In this document: piece after piece, positions 24,830 through 35,132 of the stretch | How the letters are laid out: each line of letters opens with the position of its first letter | How positions within the stretch are numbered: position 1 is the stretch's first letter | Source of the DNA: Methylobacterium mesophilicum SR1.6/6 | GTDB taxonomy: Bacteria > Pseudomonadota > Alphaproteobacteria > Rhizobiales > Beijerinckiaceae | NCBI RefSeq assembly: GCF_000364445.2 | Contig: NZ_CP043538.1 | Coordinates: 2,549,612 to 2,613,611, forward strand | Direction of reading: 5' to 3' | DNA: 64,000 nt | Notes under the pieces: generated by a model | What the model was told of the DNA's origin: nothing | Database searches by the model: none | The model's input: the letters and a program-made list of their open reading frames with translations, nothing else | Translations under genes and position numbers: made by a program

Positions 24830-26217
24830 TCGTCGATGACGACCGGGCCCTGCGCGAGGGGCTCTCCGAGACCGTAGCCGACCTTGGACACACGCCCCTG
24901 CCGGCGGCGTCCGGCTCGGAGGCTTTGGCGCGGCTGGACGAGGCGCCCGTGGCAGCCGTACTCCTCGATCTCCGGATGCCGGGCGACCTCGACGGCATGG
25001 CCACGCTGGAGCGGATCTGCACGCGGCCGAATCGGCCGCCCGTGACCGTTCTGACCGCCTTCGCGAGCCCGGCCAACACCATCGAGGCGATGCGGCTCGG
25101 TGCGCATGACCACCTGACCAAGCCGATCGGCCGTGCCGACCTTGCCGCTGTGCTCGAAGCGATGCTGAAGACGGCTTGTCTGGAACCAGCCGCCCCGATC
25201 GAGCAGGTCGGCCATCAAGGCCTCGTCGGATCGAGCGCGGGCATGCGGCGGGTGCAGAAGACCATCGGCCTCGTCGCCGACACGGCTTCCACGGTGCTGA
25301 TCCAAGGTGAGACCGGCACTGGCAAGGAGGAGGTGGCACGCGCGCTCCACGCCTCCGGCCGGCGGCGGACGCGGCCGTTCATTCCCGTGAATTGTGCGGC
25401 AATCCTTGGTGAGCAGCTGGAGAGCGAACTCTTCGGGCATCTCCGCGGAGCGTTCCCGGGGGCTGCCGGGGACCGGGCCGGGGCTTTCCACCAGGCCGAG
25501 GGCGGCACGCTGTTCCTGGACGAGATCGGCGACATGCCGGTCGCCATGCAGGCCAAGATCCTGCGCGTGATCCAGGATTGCGTCGTGACTCCCCTCGGCG
25601 GCCGGCCCGCACTGGTCGATGTCCGCCTCGTCGCCGCCACCCATCGCGACCTGCCGGCGCTGGTGACCGAGGGCCGATTCCGCGCCGACCTCTATTACCG
25701 ACTCGCCGTCGTGCCCATCGCCCTGCCGCCCCTTCGCGAGCGCCTGGCCGACATCGTGCCGCTCGCCGAGCACTTCCTGGCCCCGTCGGGCAAGCATCTC
25801 AGCGGGAGCGCCGCATCCCGACTGCTCGGCTATGACTGGCCCGGCAACATCCGCGAACTGCGCAACGTCGTGGAGCGGGCGGCCATGCTGGTGCGCGGCG
25901 GCGCCATCACGGGCGGCGACATCGACCTGCCGGCGGCTCGGCCAGAACGACGCAGCGAGGACGGTATCCCACAGGATTGGCTGAACGGCGACCTGCCCGG
26001 AGCGGTCGCGCGGCTTGAGCGGACCATGATCGCCGCGGCCCTCCGAGAGACCGAGGGCAACCGTGCCCGCGCCGCTCGCCGGCTCGGCATCCAGCGGCAG
26101 CTCCTGTACGCGAAAATCGAGCGCTACGGGCTCGGCGCGCCGGGTGGCGAGATGTCGGGAGACGCGACATCCGATGTCGGGATTCCCGACGTTTCCGGGG
26201 ATAGCGACCGGGGGTAA
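24814..26217 (+). CDS. NtrC-family response regulator with altered GAFTGA loop
   Basis: A 467-residue regulator. Receiver domain: DDD near residue 8, phosphoacceptor D52 (LLDLRMPGD), Thr81, Lys103. AAA+ domain: Walker A GETGTGKE (165-172), Walker B GGTLFLDEI (230-238), arginine-finger region RFRADLYYRLAVVPIALPPLRER. The sigma-54 contact loop normally reading GAFTGA is GAFPGA (212-217), so activation of sigma-54 polymerase is questionable. A FIS-type helix-turn-helix (GNRARAARRLGIQRQLLYAKIERYGL) lies at about 423-450. Partner of the overlapping kinase. Its last codons overlap two tandem dyads (26151-26193) that may be its own binding sites. Confidence 0.88.
   Translation: MATILIVDDDRALREGLSETVADLGHTPLPAASGSEALARLDEAPVAAVLLDLRMPGDLDGMATLERICTRPNRPPVTVLTAFASPANTIEAMRLGAHDHLTKPIGRADLAAVLEAMLKTACLEPAAPIEQVGHQGLVGSSAGMRRVQKTIGLVADTASTVLIQGETGTGKEEVARALHASGRRRTRPFIPVNCAAILGEQLESELFGHLRGAFPGAAGDRAGAFHQAEGGTLFLDEIGDMPVAMQAKILRVIQDCVVTPLGGRPALVDVRLVAATHRDLPALVTEGRFRADLYYRLAVVPIALPPLRERLADIVPLAEHFLAPSGKHLSGSAASRLLGYDWPGNIRELRNVVERAAMLVRGGAITGGDIDLPAARPERRSEDGIPQDWLNGDLPGAVARLERTMIAAALRETEGNRARAARRLGIQRQLLYAKIERYGLGAPGGEMSGDATSDVGIPDVSGDSDRG
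26151..26193. promoter_or_regulatory. Two tandem operator-like dyads (GATGTCG-N7-CGACATC)
   Basis: Site 1, 26151-26171, is a perfect 7-base inverted repeat GATGTCG...CGACATC with a 7-base spacer. Site 2, 26173-26193, has the same left arm, a similar spacer (GGATTCC) and a right arm CGACGTT (5 of 7). Centres are 22 bases apart, two helical turns. They overlap the 3' end of the regulator gene and lie about 175-215 bases before the MFS gene, an enhancer-like position. Confidence 0.5.
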
Positions 26218-26365
26218 AGCCTTCCTCGCGAAGAGTTTCGCGGCGAACCGGGGGCTGGTCGAGGCTCGACGGGAACCGATCGGGCGGGCGAGCGTCAAGC
26301 ACCGCGTGTGACCGTGCGGCCCAGATCGGAGCCGTGCCGGGCGTCGATCGGGGGATCGCGGCAGG

Positions 26366-27691
26366 ATGGACAGGATCGAGACAGGCGCCAGGTCGCGCGC
26401 CGACGGCACCCGGGCGCCGTCCACGAAAGCCCTGCGGGGCCTCGACGCTTTGAATTTCTTCCTCGCCGACGTGCGCGACGGTCTCGGCCCCTATCTCGCG
26501 ATCTACCTGATCGCCGTGCGCGGTCCCGATCAGGGCTGGAACGAGGCCACGACCGGCCTCGTCATGACTATTGCGGGGATCCTCGGCCTCGTCGCCCAGA
26601 CGCCGGCCGGCGCCTTGATCGACGCCACCAACCACAAGCGCGCCGTCGTGATCGGCGGCGCCATCGCGGTGACGGCGAGTTGCCTCGTCCTGCCGTTCAT
26701 CTCGAACTTCTACCTTGTGACCGCCACCCAATCGATCGCCCATGTCGGCGGCACCATCTTCCCGCCGGCTCTCGCCGCCATCACGCTGGGCCTCGTCGGC
26801 CCGAAGATGTTTGCCAAGCGGATCGGCCGCAACGAGGGCTTTAACCACGCCGGCAACGCGGTCTCGGCCGCGGTCGCCGGTGGCCTCGCCTACTTCTTCG
26901 GGCCGGTGGTGGTGTTCTGGCTGATGGGCATCCTGGCCGCGCTCTCGATCGGCGCGATGCTGATGGTGCCGGCCGACGCCATCGACAACGACCTCGCCCG
27001 CGGCATGACCGAGGGCGAGGTCGAAGTGCAGGACAGGCCGTCGGGCCTCGCCACCCTGCTGCAGAACCGGGCGCTCCTGCTCTTCGCGGTCCTCTGCGCG
27101 ATTTTCCACCTCTCCAATGCGGCGATGCTGACCTCGGTGGGCCAGCTCCTCACGCATCTGTCGGGCAAGGACCATGCGACGTCGCTGATCGCCGTCTGCA
27201 TCGTGGCGGCCCAGTGCGTGATGGTTCCGGTGGCGATCTTCGTGGGAGCCAAGGCCGACGCGATCGGCCGCAAGCCGATCTTCCTAGCGGCCTTTGGGGT
27301 GCTCGCCCTGCGCGGCGTGCTCTACACGCTGTCGGACAACCCGTTCTGGCTGGTGGGCGTTCAGCTCCTCGACGGGATCGGCGCGGGCGTCTACGGCGCG
27401 CTGTTCCCGATCGTCGTGGCCGACCTGACCCGCGGCGGCGGCCGCTTCAACGCCGCCCAGGGCGCGGTGGCCACCGCGCAGGGGATCGGCGCGTCGCTCA
27501 GCGCGACGCTCGCCGGGGTTATCATCGTGTCGGCGGGATATTCCACCGCGTTCCTGGCGCTGGCGGCCATCGCGGCGTTGGGCTTCGTCCTCTACCTCGC
27601 GTTGATGCCCGAGACCCGCAGCGCGGCGGCCGTCGGCAGCGAGCCCGAGAGCGGCACCGGCCTGCCGCCGGCAGTGCCAGCGAGCGCCTAG
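26366..27691 (+). CDS. MFS transporter
   Basis: A 12-helix major facilitator of 441 residues. Helix and loop motifs include LNFFLADVRDGLGPYLAIYLIAV, GALIDATNHKRAVVIGG (the loop 2-3 motif) and FVGAKADAIGRKPIFLAAFGVLALRGVLY (the loop 8-9 motif). The DGLGPYLAIYL start is typical of a group of proteobacterial MFS carriers of unknown substrate. It follows the two-component genes after 148 bases that contain no obvious sigma-54 promoter, and is a good candidate target of that pair. The ATG start is in a weak ribosome-site context (GCAGG). Confidence 0.85.
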   Translation: MDRIETGARSRADGTRAPSTKALRGLDALNFFLADVRDGLGPYLAIYLIAVRGPDQGWNEATTGLVMTIAGILGLVAQTPAGALIDATNHKRAVVIGGAIAVTASCLVLPFISNFYLVTATQSIAHVGGTIFPPALAAITLGLVGPKMFAKRIGRNEGFNHAGNAVSAAVAGGLAYFFGPVVVFWLMGILAALSIGAMLMVPADAIDNDLARGMTEGEVEVQDRPSGLATLLQNRALLLFAVLCAIFHLSNAAMLTSVGQLLTHLSGKDHATSLIAVCIVAAQCVMVPVAIFVGAKADAIGRKPIFLAAFGVLALRGVLYTLSDNPFWLVGVQLLDGIGAGVYGALFPIVVADLTRGGGRFNAAQGAVATAQGIGASLSATLAGVIIVSAGYSTAFLALAAIAALGFVLYLALMPETRSAAAVGSEPESGTGLPPAVPASA

Positions 27692-27787
27692 GCGGCGTTC
27701 GCACAGACTGCCTACTAGGCGGGCGCTGCGAAGACGATGGGGGCGGCGGCGACCAACTCCATCAGGGCCGGTGCCGCTGTCTGCACG

Positions 27788-28003
27788 TCACGGCGTGATG
27801 GCGAGGGAAGCCTCCGCCGGCGTGGTCACGGCGACAGCCTCCGGCGGCGCCTTGCGCGACACGTAGTAAAGGTCGACAGCGTGCCAGAAGGCGCCCTGCT
27901 CTTCGGCAGACCGGCGGGCGAGCGAACCTTCGAGGATCGCCATCGCGGCCCGCGCGGGCTCGCTCCGCTCGAGTTCCTCGAGCAGGCCAGCGAGATGCAG
28001 CAT
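27788..28003 (-). CDS. Small hypothetical protein
   Basis: A 71-residue soluble protein (MLHLAGLLEELERSEPARAAMAILEG...), acidic and helical in the first half. It has an excellent ribosome site (GGAGGT seven bases before the ATG), which supports it as a real gene despite its size. No family is recognised. It is convergent with the MFS gene and divergent from the asparaginase gene. Confidence 0.65.
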   Translation of the reverse strand: MLHLAGLLEELERSEPARAAMAILEGSLARRSAEEQGAFWHAVDLYYVSRKAPPEAVAVTTPAEASLAITP

Positions 28004-28056
28004 GGGGCTTACCTCCGAACGGACAGCAACCCCCAATAACGCCCGAGCTTGCGTAA

Positions 28057-29295
<1,239 letters not shown>

Positions 29296-29545
29296 GGGGC
29301 GTCGATGCGGAGGTTCGGGATCCGCGTGTTCCCCTCCCTCTTGCGGGAGGAGAAGGCGCCTCTGCCAGAGGTGTGTGACGCTGCAAGCCACCTGAGGGCG
29401 TAGGAGGGCGCGTCTAGCACCGCTTCGCCCGGGTTACATCGCGCAGCGCACCGCCTAGATACCCGCCCAGCGATGCGGTCGCGGGCCTGAGCCGACTCCT
29501 GGCACCAGCCCCGCGCCTGTCCGCACCAAGCCTGGAGGAACGAGC

Positions 29546-31372
29546 ATGACCGAGCTTCATCCCGAGGTCGCGGCGGTCACCGAGCGCGTCGTCGCGCGCT
29601 CCCGCGAGACCCGGCGCGCCTATCTGGACCTGATCGCCCGCGAACGCGAGGCGGGGGTCCGGCGCGGCAGGCTCGCCTGCGGAAACCTCGCCCACGGCTT
29701 CGCGGCCTCCGGCGAAGACAAGGCGGCGATCCGCGACGAGCGGACGGTGATGAACGTCGGCATCGTCACCGCCTACAACGACATGCTCTCGGCCCATCAG
29801 CCCTACGGGCGCTATCCGGACCAGATCAAGCTGTTCGCACGGGAGCGCGGCGCCACCGCGCAGGTCGCGGGCGGGACGCCGGCCATGTGCGACGGCGTCA
29901 CGCAAGGCCAGACCGGCATGGAGCTGTCGCTGTTCTCCCGGGACACGATCGCGCTCTCCACGGCGGTCGCCCTGAGCCACGGCATGTTCGACGGCGCGGC
30001 GCTGCTCGGCATCTGCGACAAGATCGTGCCGGGCCTGCTGATCGGGGCGCTGCGCTTCGGCCACCTGCCGACGATCCTGATCCCGGCCGGGCCGATGCCG
30101 TCGGGTCTCGCCAACAAGGAGAAGCAGCGGATCCGCCAGCTCTACGCCGAAGGGAAGGTCGGCCGGGCGGAACTTCTCGAATCCGAGTCGGCCTCCTACC
30201 ACGCGGCCGGAACCTGCACGTTCTACGGCACCGCCAACTCCAACCAGATGATGATGGACATGATGGGCCTGCACATGCCGGGCGCGTCCTTCATCAATCC
30301 CGGCACGAAGCTGCGGCAGGCCGTGACGCGGGCGGCGATCCACCGGCTCACCGAGATCGGCGGCGCCGGCAACGATTACCGCCCGCTCGGTCTCTGCGTC
30401 GACGAGAAGGCGATCATCAACGCAGCCGTCGGCCTGCTGGCCACGGGCGGATCCACCAACCACGCGATCCACCTGCCGGCCATCGCCCGGGCGGCCGGCA
30501 TCGTGATCGACTGGGAGGACATCGACCGGCTCTCCAGCGCCGTGCCGCTGATCGCCCGGGTCTATCCGAACGGCGCGGGCGACGTGAACCATTTCCACGC
30601 CGCCGGCGGGATGAGCTTCGTGATGGCCGCGCTGCTCGATGCCGGCCTGCTGCACGACGACATCCTCACCGTAGCGGGCCAGTCCCTGCGCGACCACGCC
30701 CGCGACCCGAGGCTCGACGGCGAGGAGCTGGTCTTCGAGGACGCGGTGGCCGAGAGCCTGGACGACACCATGCTGCGCCGGCCGACAAACCCGTTCCAGC
30801 CGGATGGCGGCATGCGGCTCGTGAAGGGGAATCTCGGCCGGGCGACCTTCAAGACGAGCGCCGTCGAGGAGCACCGCCGCACCATCGAGGCCCCGGCCCG
30901 GGTTTTTTCGGATCAGGACGAGGTGCTCAAAGCCTTCAAGGCCGGCGAGCTGGAGCGCGACGTCGTGGTGGTGGTCCGCTTCCAGGGCCCGAAGGCCAAT
31001 GGCATGCCGGAGCTGCACAAGCTCACCCCGCCGCTCGGCGTGCTGCAGGACCGCGGCCACAAGGTCGCCCTGGTCACGGACGGGCGCATGTCGGGCGCGT
31101 CGGGCAAGGTGCCGGCCGCCATCCATCTGAGCCCCGAAGCGCTCGGCGGCGGCCCGATCGGGCGGATCCGCGACGGCGACATCGTCCGCCTCAGCGCGGC
31201 CGACGGGCTGCTGCAGGTTCTGGTCGACGACGCGGAATTTGAGGCCCGCCCCGTGTCCGAGGCGCCGCAGCCCGCACAGGGCACCGGGCGGGAGCTGTTC
31301 GCGTTCATGCGTCACGGGGCCGACACGGCAGAGCGGGGCGCCTCGGCGATGCTCGCCGCCGCCGGCCTCTGA
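29546..31372 (+). CDS. edd: Phosphogluconate dehydratase
   Basis: A 608-residue [4Fe-4S] dehydratase of the IlvD/Edd family, converting 6-phosphogluconate to 2-keto-3-deoxy-6-phosphogluconate in the Entner-Doudoroff pathway. Cluster ligands are in [36 protein letters not shown] and [19 protein letters not shown]. Length and the ending [16 protein letters not shown] are standard for Edd. It has a ribosome site (CTGGAGGAA) and is followed after 22 bases by eda. Confidence 0.95.
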   Translation: MTELHPEVAAVTERVVARSRETRRAYLDLIAREREAGVRRGRLACGNLAHGFAASGEDKAAIRDERTVMNVGIVTAYNDMLSAHQPYGRYPDQIKLFARERGATAQVAGGTPAMCDGVTQGQTGMELSLFSRDTIALSTAVALSHGMFDGAALLGICDKIVPGLLIGALRFGHLPTILIPAGPMPSGLANKEKQRIRQLYAEGKVGRAELLESESASYHAAGTCTFYGTANSNQMMMDMMGLHMPGASFINPGTKLRQAVTRAAIHRLTEIGGAGNDYRPLGLCVDEKAIINAAVGLLATGGSTNHAIHLPAIARAAGIVIDWEDIDRLSSAVPLIARVYPNGAGDVNHFHAAGGMSFVMAALLDAGLLHDDILTVAGQSLRDHARDPRLDGEELVFEDAVAESLDDTMLRRPTNPFQPDGGMRLVKGNLGRATFKTSAVEEHRRTIEAPARVFSDQDEVLKAFKAGELERDVVVVVRFQGPKANGMPELHKLTPPLGVLQDRGHKVALVTDGRMSGASGKVPAAIHLSPEALGGGPIGRIRDGDIVRLSAADGLLQVLVDDAEFEARPVSEAPQPAQGTGRELFAFMRHGADTAERGASAMLAAAGL

Positions 31373-31394
31373 AACCAGCAGGGAGTTGCCGACC

Positions 31395-32030
31395 ATGAAC
31401 GATCTGACCAGCATCGACGCGCTGATGCGCTCCGTGCCCGTCATTCCGGTCCTGGTGATCGACGACGTGGCCCAGGCGCGGCCCATCGCGGAGGCCCTTG
31501 TGAAGGGCGGCCTGACCGCCCTGGAGGTCACCCTGCGCACCCCGGCCGCCCTCGACGTCATCCGGGAGATGACCCGGGTCGAGGGCGCGGTGGTCGGCGC
31601 CGGGACGGTGCTCAACCCGCGCGACCTCGACAGCGCGCTGGCGGCCGGGGCCGAGTTCATCGTCTCGCCGGGTCTCACGGAGCCGCTGACCGACGCCGCC
31701 AAGGCCAACAGGGTGCCCTACCTGCCGGGTGTCGCCACGGCGGCCGACATCATGCGCGGCCTCGACCACGGCCTCGACCGGTTCAAGTTCTTCCCGGCCG
31801 AGGCCGCGGGTGGGATCAAGGCGCTGAGGGCGCACGCGGCGGTGTTCGGGCAGGTGCGGTTCTGCCCGACGGGCGGGATCACCGAATTGAGCGCCCCTGA
31901 CTGGCTGGGGATCCCCTCGGTGCTCTGCGTCGGCGGGAGCTGGGTGGTGAAGCCCGGCACGCCGGATCCAGCGACAATCGAGCAGGCGGCTCGGGCCGCC
32001 GCGGGACTGCGGAAGGCGGCCCAAGGCTGA
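31395..32030 (+). CDS. eda: KDPG/KHG aldolase
   Basis: A 211-residue class I aldolase cleaving 2-keto-3-deoxy-6-phosphogluconate to pyruvate and glyceraldehyde 3-phosphate. The catalytic Glu is in GLTALEVTLRTPAAL, and the Schiff-base Lys is in DRFKFFPAEAAGG. VVGAGTVLN and CPTGGI complete the phosphate site. ATG 31395 has GGGAG nine bases upstream. With edd it forms a complete Entner-Doudoroff lower branch, although zwf and pgl are not adjacent. Confidence 0.95.
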   Translation: MNDLTSIDALMRSVPVIPVLVIDDVAQARPIAEALVKGGLTALEVTLRTPAALDVIREMTRVEGAVVGAGTVLNPRDLDSALAAGAEFIVSPGLTEPLTDAAKANRVPYLPGVATAADIMRGLDHGLDRFKFFPAEAAGGIKALRAHAAVFGQVRFCPTGGITELSAPDWLGIPSVLCVGGSWVVKPGTPDPATIEQAARAAAGLRKAAQG

Positions 32031-32044
32031 ACAGCCCGTGCGGG

Positions 32045-32220
32045 CTCCCTACCCCCTCTGCGGGGGAGGGTGGCCCCTGCGTCAGCAGGGGTCGGGAGAG
32101 GGGAACCCGGGTTCAGGAAAGGGCGCGACCGGCACAACGGACAGAGCGCAATTCTGCACCGTCGCTCCCCTCTCCCGACCCGCTTCGCGGGCCACCCTCC
32201 CCCGCAAAGGGGGGAGGGAG
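32045..32220. repeat. Long imperfect palindrome, repeat family C
   Basis: The arms 32045-32103 (CTCCCTACCCCCTCTGCGGG...) and 32167-32220 (CCCCTCTCCCGACCCG...GGGAGGGAG) are imperfect reverse complements with nested small hairpins. It lies between the convergent eda and BclA-like genes and may terminate both. A short related piece (CTCCCTCCCCCTCTGCGGG) is seen near 16830. No coding potential is apparent. Confidence 0.75.
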
Positions 32221-32240
32221 AGCAGCGGACAGGGTGCGCT

Positions 32241-34367
32241 CTACTCCGCCGGCAGCGGCTGCCTCTGGTCCCTCGGAATGAAAACCCCTCCCTCCGGCTC
32301 CAGCGTGATGCGGCGGTCGTGGAAGGCGTCGAGGGTCGAGCGGTGGCCGATCGACACGATCGTCGTGCCGGGTAGGCGCTCCCGCAGCATGCGGTAGAGC
32401 GCCGCCTCGGAGGGCTCGTCGAGGGAGGCCGTCGCCTCGTCGAGGAACAGCCATTCCGGCTTGGACAGCAGCGCCCGGGCGATGGCGAGCCGCTGCTGCT
32501 CGCCGCCCGAGAGCCGCCGCTCCCAGGTGTCGGTCTCGTCGAGGCGATCCACAAGATGGGTGAGCTGCGCCGCGGTCAAGGCGTCCCGGATGGCCGCATC
32601 CGAGAATTGGTCGGTGGTGTTCGGGTAGACGACGGCGCCCCGCAACGTGCCCTGCGGGATGTAGGGCCGCTGCGGCAGCAGCAGTGCCGATTGGCCGGCG
32701 GGCACGTCGACCCGGCCCTTGCCGAAGGGCCAGATTCCCGCGATCGCCCGGAACAGGGTCGACTTGCCCGAACCGGAGGGACCCGTGACCAGCGTCGCGC
32801 CGCCGCGCGGCAGCGTCAGGGTCTCGGCGGTGACAATGGGGCGCCCGTCCGGGAGGGCGAGGACGAGTCCGCGCCCGGTGACGTCGCCCGTGCTCTCGTT
32901 GCCCTGGACCAGACCGTAGCCGGCGTTCTCCAGCGCCTCGGCCTTGGTCATCGCCCGGCGGAAGGAGCCGAGACGATTGGTGTTGGCCTTGTAGGCGGCG
33001 AGTGTCGTGTAGGAGTCCACGAAGAACGAGAGCGAGCTCTGCACCTGGCTGAAGGCCTGAGAGGTCTGCTGGAGGGCGCCCAGGGTGATCTTCTTGGCGA
33101 AGAACGAGGGCGCCGCCAGCACCATCGGGAAGATCACGCTCGCCTGCCGGTAGCTGAACGTGAAGGCGATCAGTTTGATGCGGCGGAAGATGATCCCGAT
33201 GTAGTTGTCGATGACGCTGTGGAACAGCGTCGCCAGCCGCGAGGCCTCGGCGCGCTCGCCGCGCAACAGCGCGATCTGCTCGGAATAGATGCGGTTGCGG
33301 GCGAGCGCGAAGCGGAAATCCGCCTCCACCCGCTCCTGCCGGAAGTCGAGCCCGATGAGCGGACGGCCGATCAGGTGGGTGAGCCACGTGCCGACCACCG
33401 CGTAGGCGATCACCAGCCAGACCAGGAAGCCCGGGATCACCGCATCGGTGAACGGCACGACGAAGTCGCGCGACAGGGTCCAGAGGATCACGATGAACGA
33501 GACGAGCTGCGCGGCTTGGCTCAGCAGCCGGATCGACAGCGTCGTGGTCTGCACGATGAAGCTGTTGACGTCGGCCTGGATGCGCTGATCCGGGTTGTCG
33601 GCCTCCTCGTCGGTGAACGGGATCCGGTAATGCGTGCCGTTGCCGAGCCAGCGCTCGTAAAGGCTGTGGGTCAGCCACGTTCGCCAGCGGATCAGCAGCG
33701 AGGAATCCACGAACAGGTCGAACATGCCGATGGCGATGTTCAGCGTGGCCAGCGGCACGAACACCCAGAGGAGCTGGTACCAGAAGGCGTTGGCGTCGTA
33801 CTCCTGCAGGGAGTTGTAGATATCGCGGTAGAAGAAGTTGAACCGCAGCGTCAGCGCCACGTCGGCGAAGTTCACGAAGATCGAGAGCGCCACGAGGTTG
33901 CGGCCGATCCGGCCCTCGGTGGTGCCGAACCAGCGGAACAGGCCGATCTCCTTGGTCGGCTTGTCACGGTTGGCGAAATACGGGTCGGCGATGTTGGTGA
34001 TGGCGCGGATCGGCTCGAGATACGAGATGCCCAGCACGATGGCGGCGAAGACCACCGCGCCGGTGGCGGCGAAGGCCGGCGGCAGGAGGGCCGCGATCAC
34101 CGGCGGCAGCAGGCCCATGGCCGCGATGGTCTTCGATCCGGCGAGCAGCAGGTAGCCGACGCCGTAGACCGACACGAAGACCTTCAGGTAGGCCGAGATG
34201 CCGTTCGAGGCGATCAGGATCCCGGCAAGCGCGAAGCCGGCGAGCGAGACGTAGAGCGGCGGGCTCGGGATACCGGGGAATGCCAGCAGGATCAGCGCGG
34301 CCAGGGCCGTGAGCACGGCCTGGATCCCCAGTCCGGTCCTGAGTGCTGCCACGCGTCGATCCCCCAT
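32241..34367 (-). CDS. SbmA/BacA-like ABC exporter fused to ATPase (BclA/YddA type)
   Basis: A 708-residue inner-membrane transporter. After several N-terminal helices, residues about 140-470 match the SbmA/BacA domain (FRWFGTTEGRIGRNLVALSIFVNF..., RFNFFYRDIYNSLQEYDANAFWYQL, YRIPFTDEEADNPDQRIQADV). A C-terminal ABC ATPase follows, with Walker A GPSGSGKST, signature LSGGEQQR and Walker B WLFLDEATASLDE. This architecture is that of BclA and YddA, which move peptides or vitamin B12-like compounds and in rhizobia protect against plant antimicrobial peptides. ATG 34367 is preferred over an upstream TTG. It is a single gene. Confidence 0.85.
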   Translation of the reverse strand: MGDRRVAALRTGLGIQAVLTALAALILLAFPGIPSPPLYVSLAGFALAGILIASNGISAYLKVFVSVYGVGYLLLAGSKTIAAMGLLPPVIAALLPPAFAATGAVVFAAIVLGISYLEPIRAITNIADPYFANRDKPTKEIGLFRWFGTTEGRIGRNLVALSIFVNFADVALTLRFNFFYRDIYNSLQEYDANAFWYQLLWVFVPLATLNIAIGMFDLFVDSSLLIRWRTWLTHSLYERWLGNGTHYRIPFTDEEADNPDQRIQADVNSFIVQTTTLSIRLLSQAAQLVSFIVILWTLSRDFVVPFTDAVIPGFLVWLVIAYAVVGTWLTHLIGRPLIGLDFRQERVEADFRFALARNRIYSEQIALLRGERAEASRLATLFHSVIDNYIGIIFRRIKLIAFTFSYRQASVIFPMVLAAPSFFAKKITLGALQQTSQAFSQVQSSLSFFVDSYTTLAAYKANTNRLGSFRRAMTKAEALENAGYGLVQGNESTGDVTGRGLVLALPDGRPIVTAETLTLPRGGATLVTGPSGSGKSTLFRAIAGIWPFGKGRVDVPAGQSALLLPQRPYIPQGTLRGAVVYPNTTDQFSDAAIRDALTAAQLTHLVDRLDETDTWERRLSGGEQQRLAIARALLSKPEWLFLDEATASLDEPSEAALYRMLRERLPGTTIVSIGHRSTLDAFHDRRITLEPEGGVFIPRDQRQPLPAE

Positions 34368-34504
34368 CCCGTCCGCGCCCGGCAGGGGGCGCAACCCGGC
34401 GGCCTTGGCCCCGGGTGATGGCGAGATAAGGGCACGTGGCCCGCGCTGTCGCGTGAAACTTTGGTCACGTTCCGTGCGTGCGGCGATTTACACCGGCTGC
34501 ACGC

Positions 34505-34825
34505 CTACCAGTTCCACTCTTCGAAGCCGGGCTCGCGGCAATGATAGCCGATCGGGCATTGCGGATTGTCGCGGGTCGGCACGAAGCGCAGCTCGGCGAT
34601 CTCCGAGCCGCCGCAGCGGCCGGGCCCACTGACGAAACGCTCCGGAGAGCCGCCGGTGGCGATCACCACGTCCCCCTCGCCCTTCACCAGCGCCATCGCC
34701 TCGGCGCAGGTCATCCGGGCCGTGGGCGACGACCCGCGCGGCGGCCGCGACTGGGCGAACGCATCCACCCCGGTCGCGACGGCGGCAAGGTGGGCGCACA
34801 GCAGGGCGAGGACCAGCGGCCTCAT
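34505..34825 (-). CDS. Small secreted Cys-containing protein
   Basis: A 106-residue protein with a signal peptide (MRPLVLALLCAHLAAVATGVDAFA) and a mature part with four Cys (MTCAEAMALV, GRCGGSE, NPQCPIGYHC) that probably form two disulfides in the periplasm. A C-terminal aromatic end (FEEWNW) is notable. The start is ATG 34825, preceded by TTGTTG and no strong ribosome site. No function is recognised. Confidence 0.7.
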   Translation of the reverse strand: MRPLVLALLCAHLAAVATGVDAFAQSRPPRGSSPTARMTCAEAMALVKGEGDVVIATGGSPERFVSGPGRCGGSEIAELRFVPTRDNPQCPIGYHCREPGFEEWNW

Positions 34826-35132
34826 CAACAACGGGTTCCAACACGCGCCCGGGAAGAATGCCCACGAGCTCGGCGCCATCCTGCACAAGCCGGCGGCCCG
34901 AGACTGTCACCGGAATGCGCCACCGGGCCGCTTTCGCCGTGGGACCGCCGCAATCGGCGGATTATGAGATTCCCGGGACCGCCGTGCGGGGCCGCGCCGG
35001 CGTGAGCGCGGAGGTTCGGCGCAGGCGGCCTCGGCATGCCCCGCTCGACCGGCCTTCCGGCACGCGTCGTGGCGTGCGGCGGGCCGGAGATCGCCTGCCG
35101 GAGACGCCAGCCGGAGCCAAGGGACCCCCACG
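34826..35132. other. Divergent intergenic region
   Basis: About 307 bases between the small secreted protein and the dioxygenase genes. No gene, repeat or recognisable operator is seen. Confidence 0.5.

Noticed and set aside
24664..26424. A 586-codon open frame on the minus strand
   Set aside because: It is antisense to the kinase and NtrC-type regulator, whose domains are unmistakable, and has no recognisable motif.
32556..34418. A 620-codon open frame on the plus strand
   Set aside because: It is antisense to the BclA-like transporter, is rich in Arg/Gly/Glu without domains, and arises from high GC in the opposite strand.
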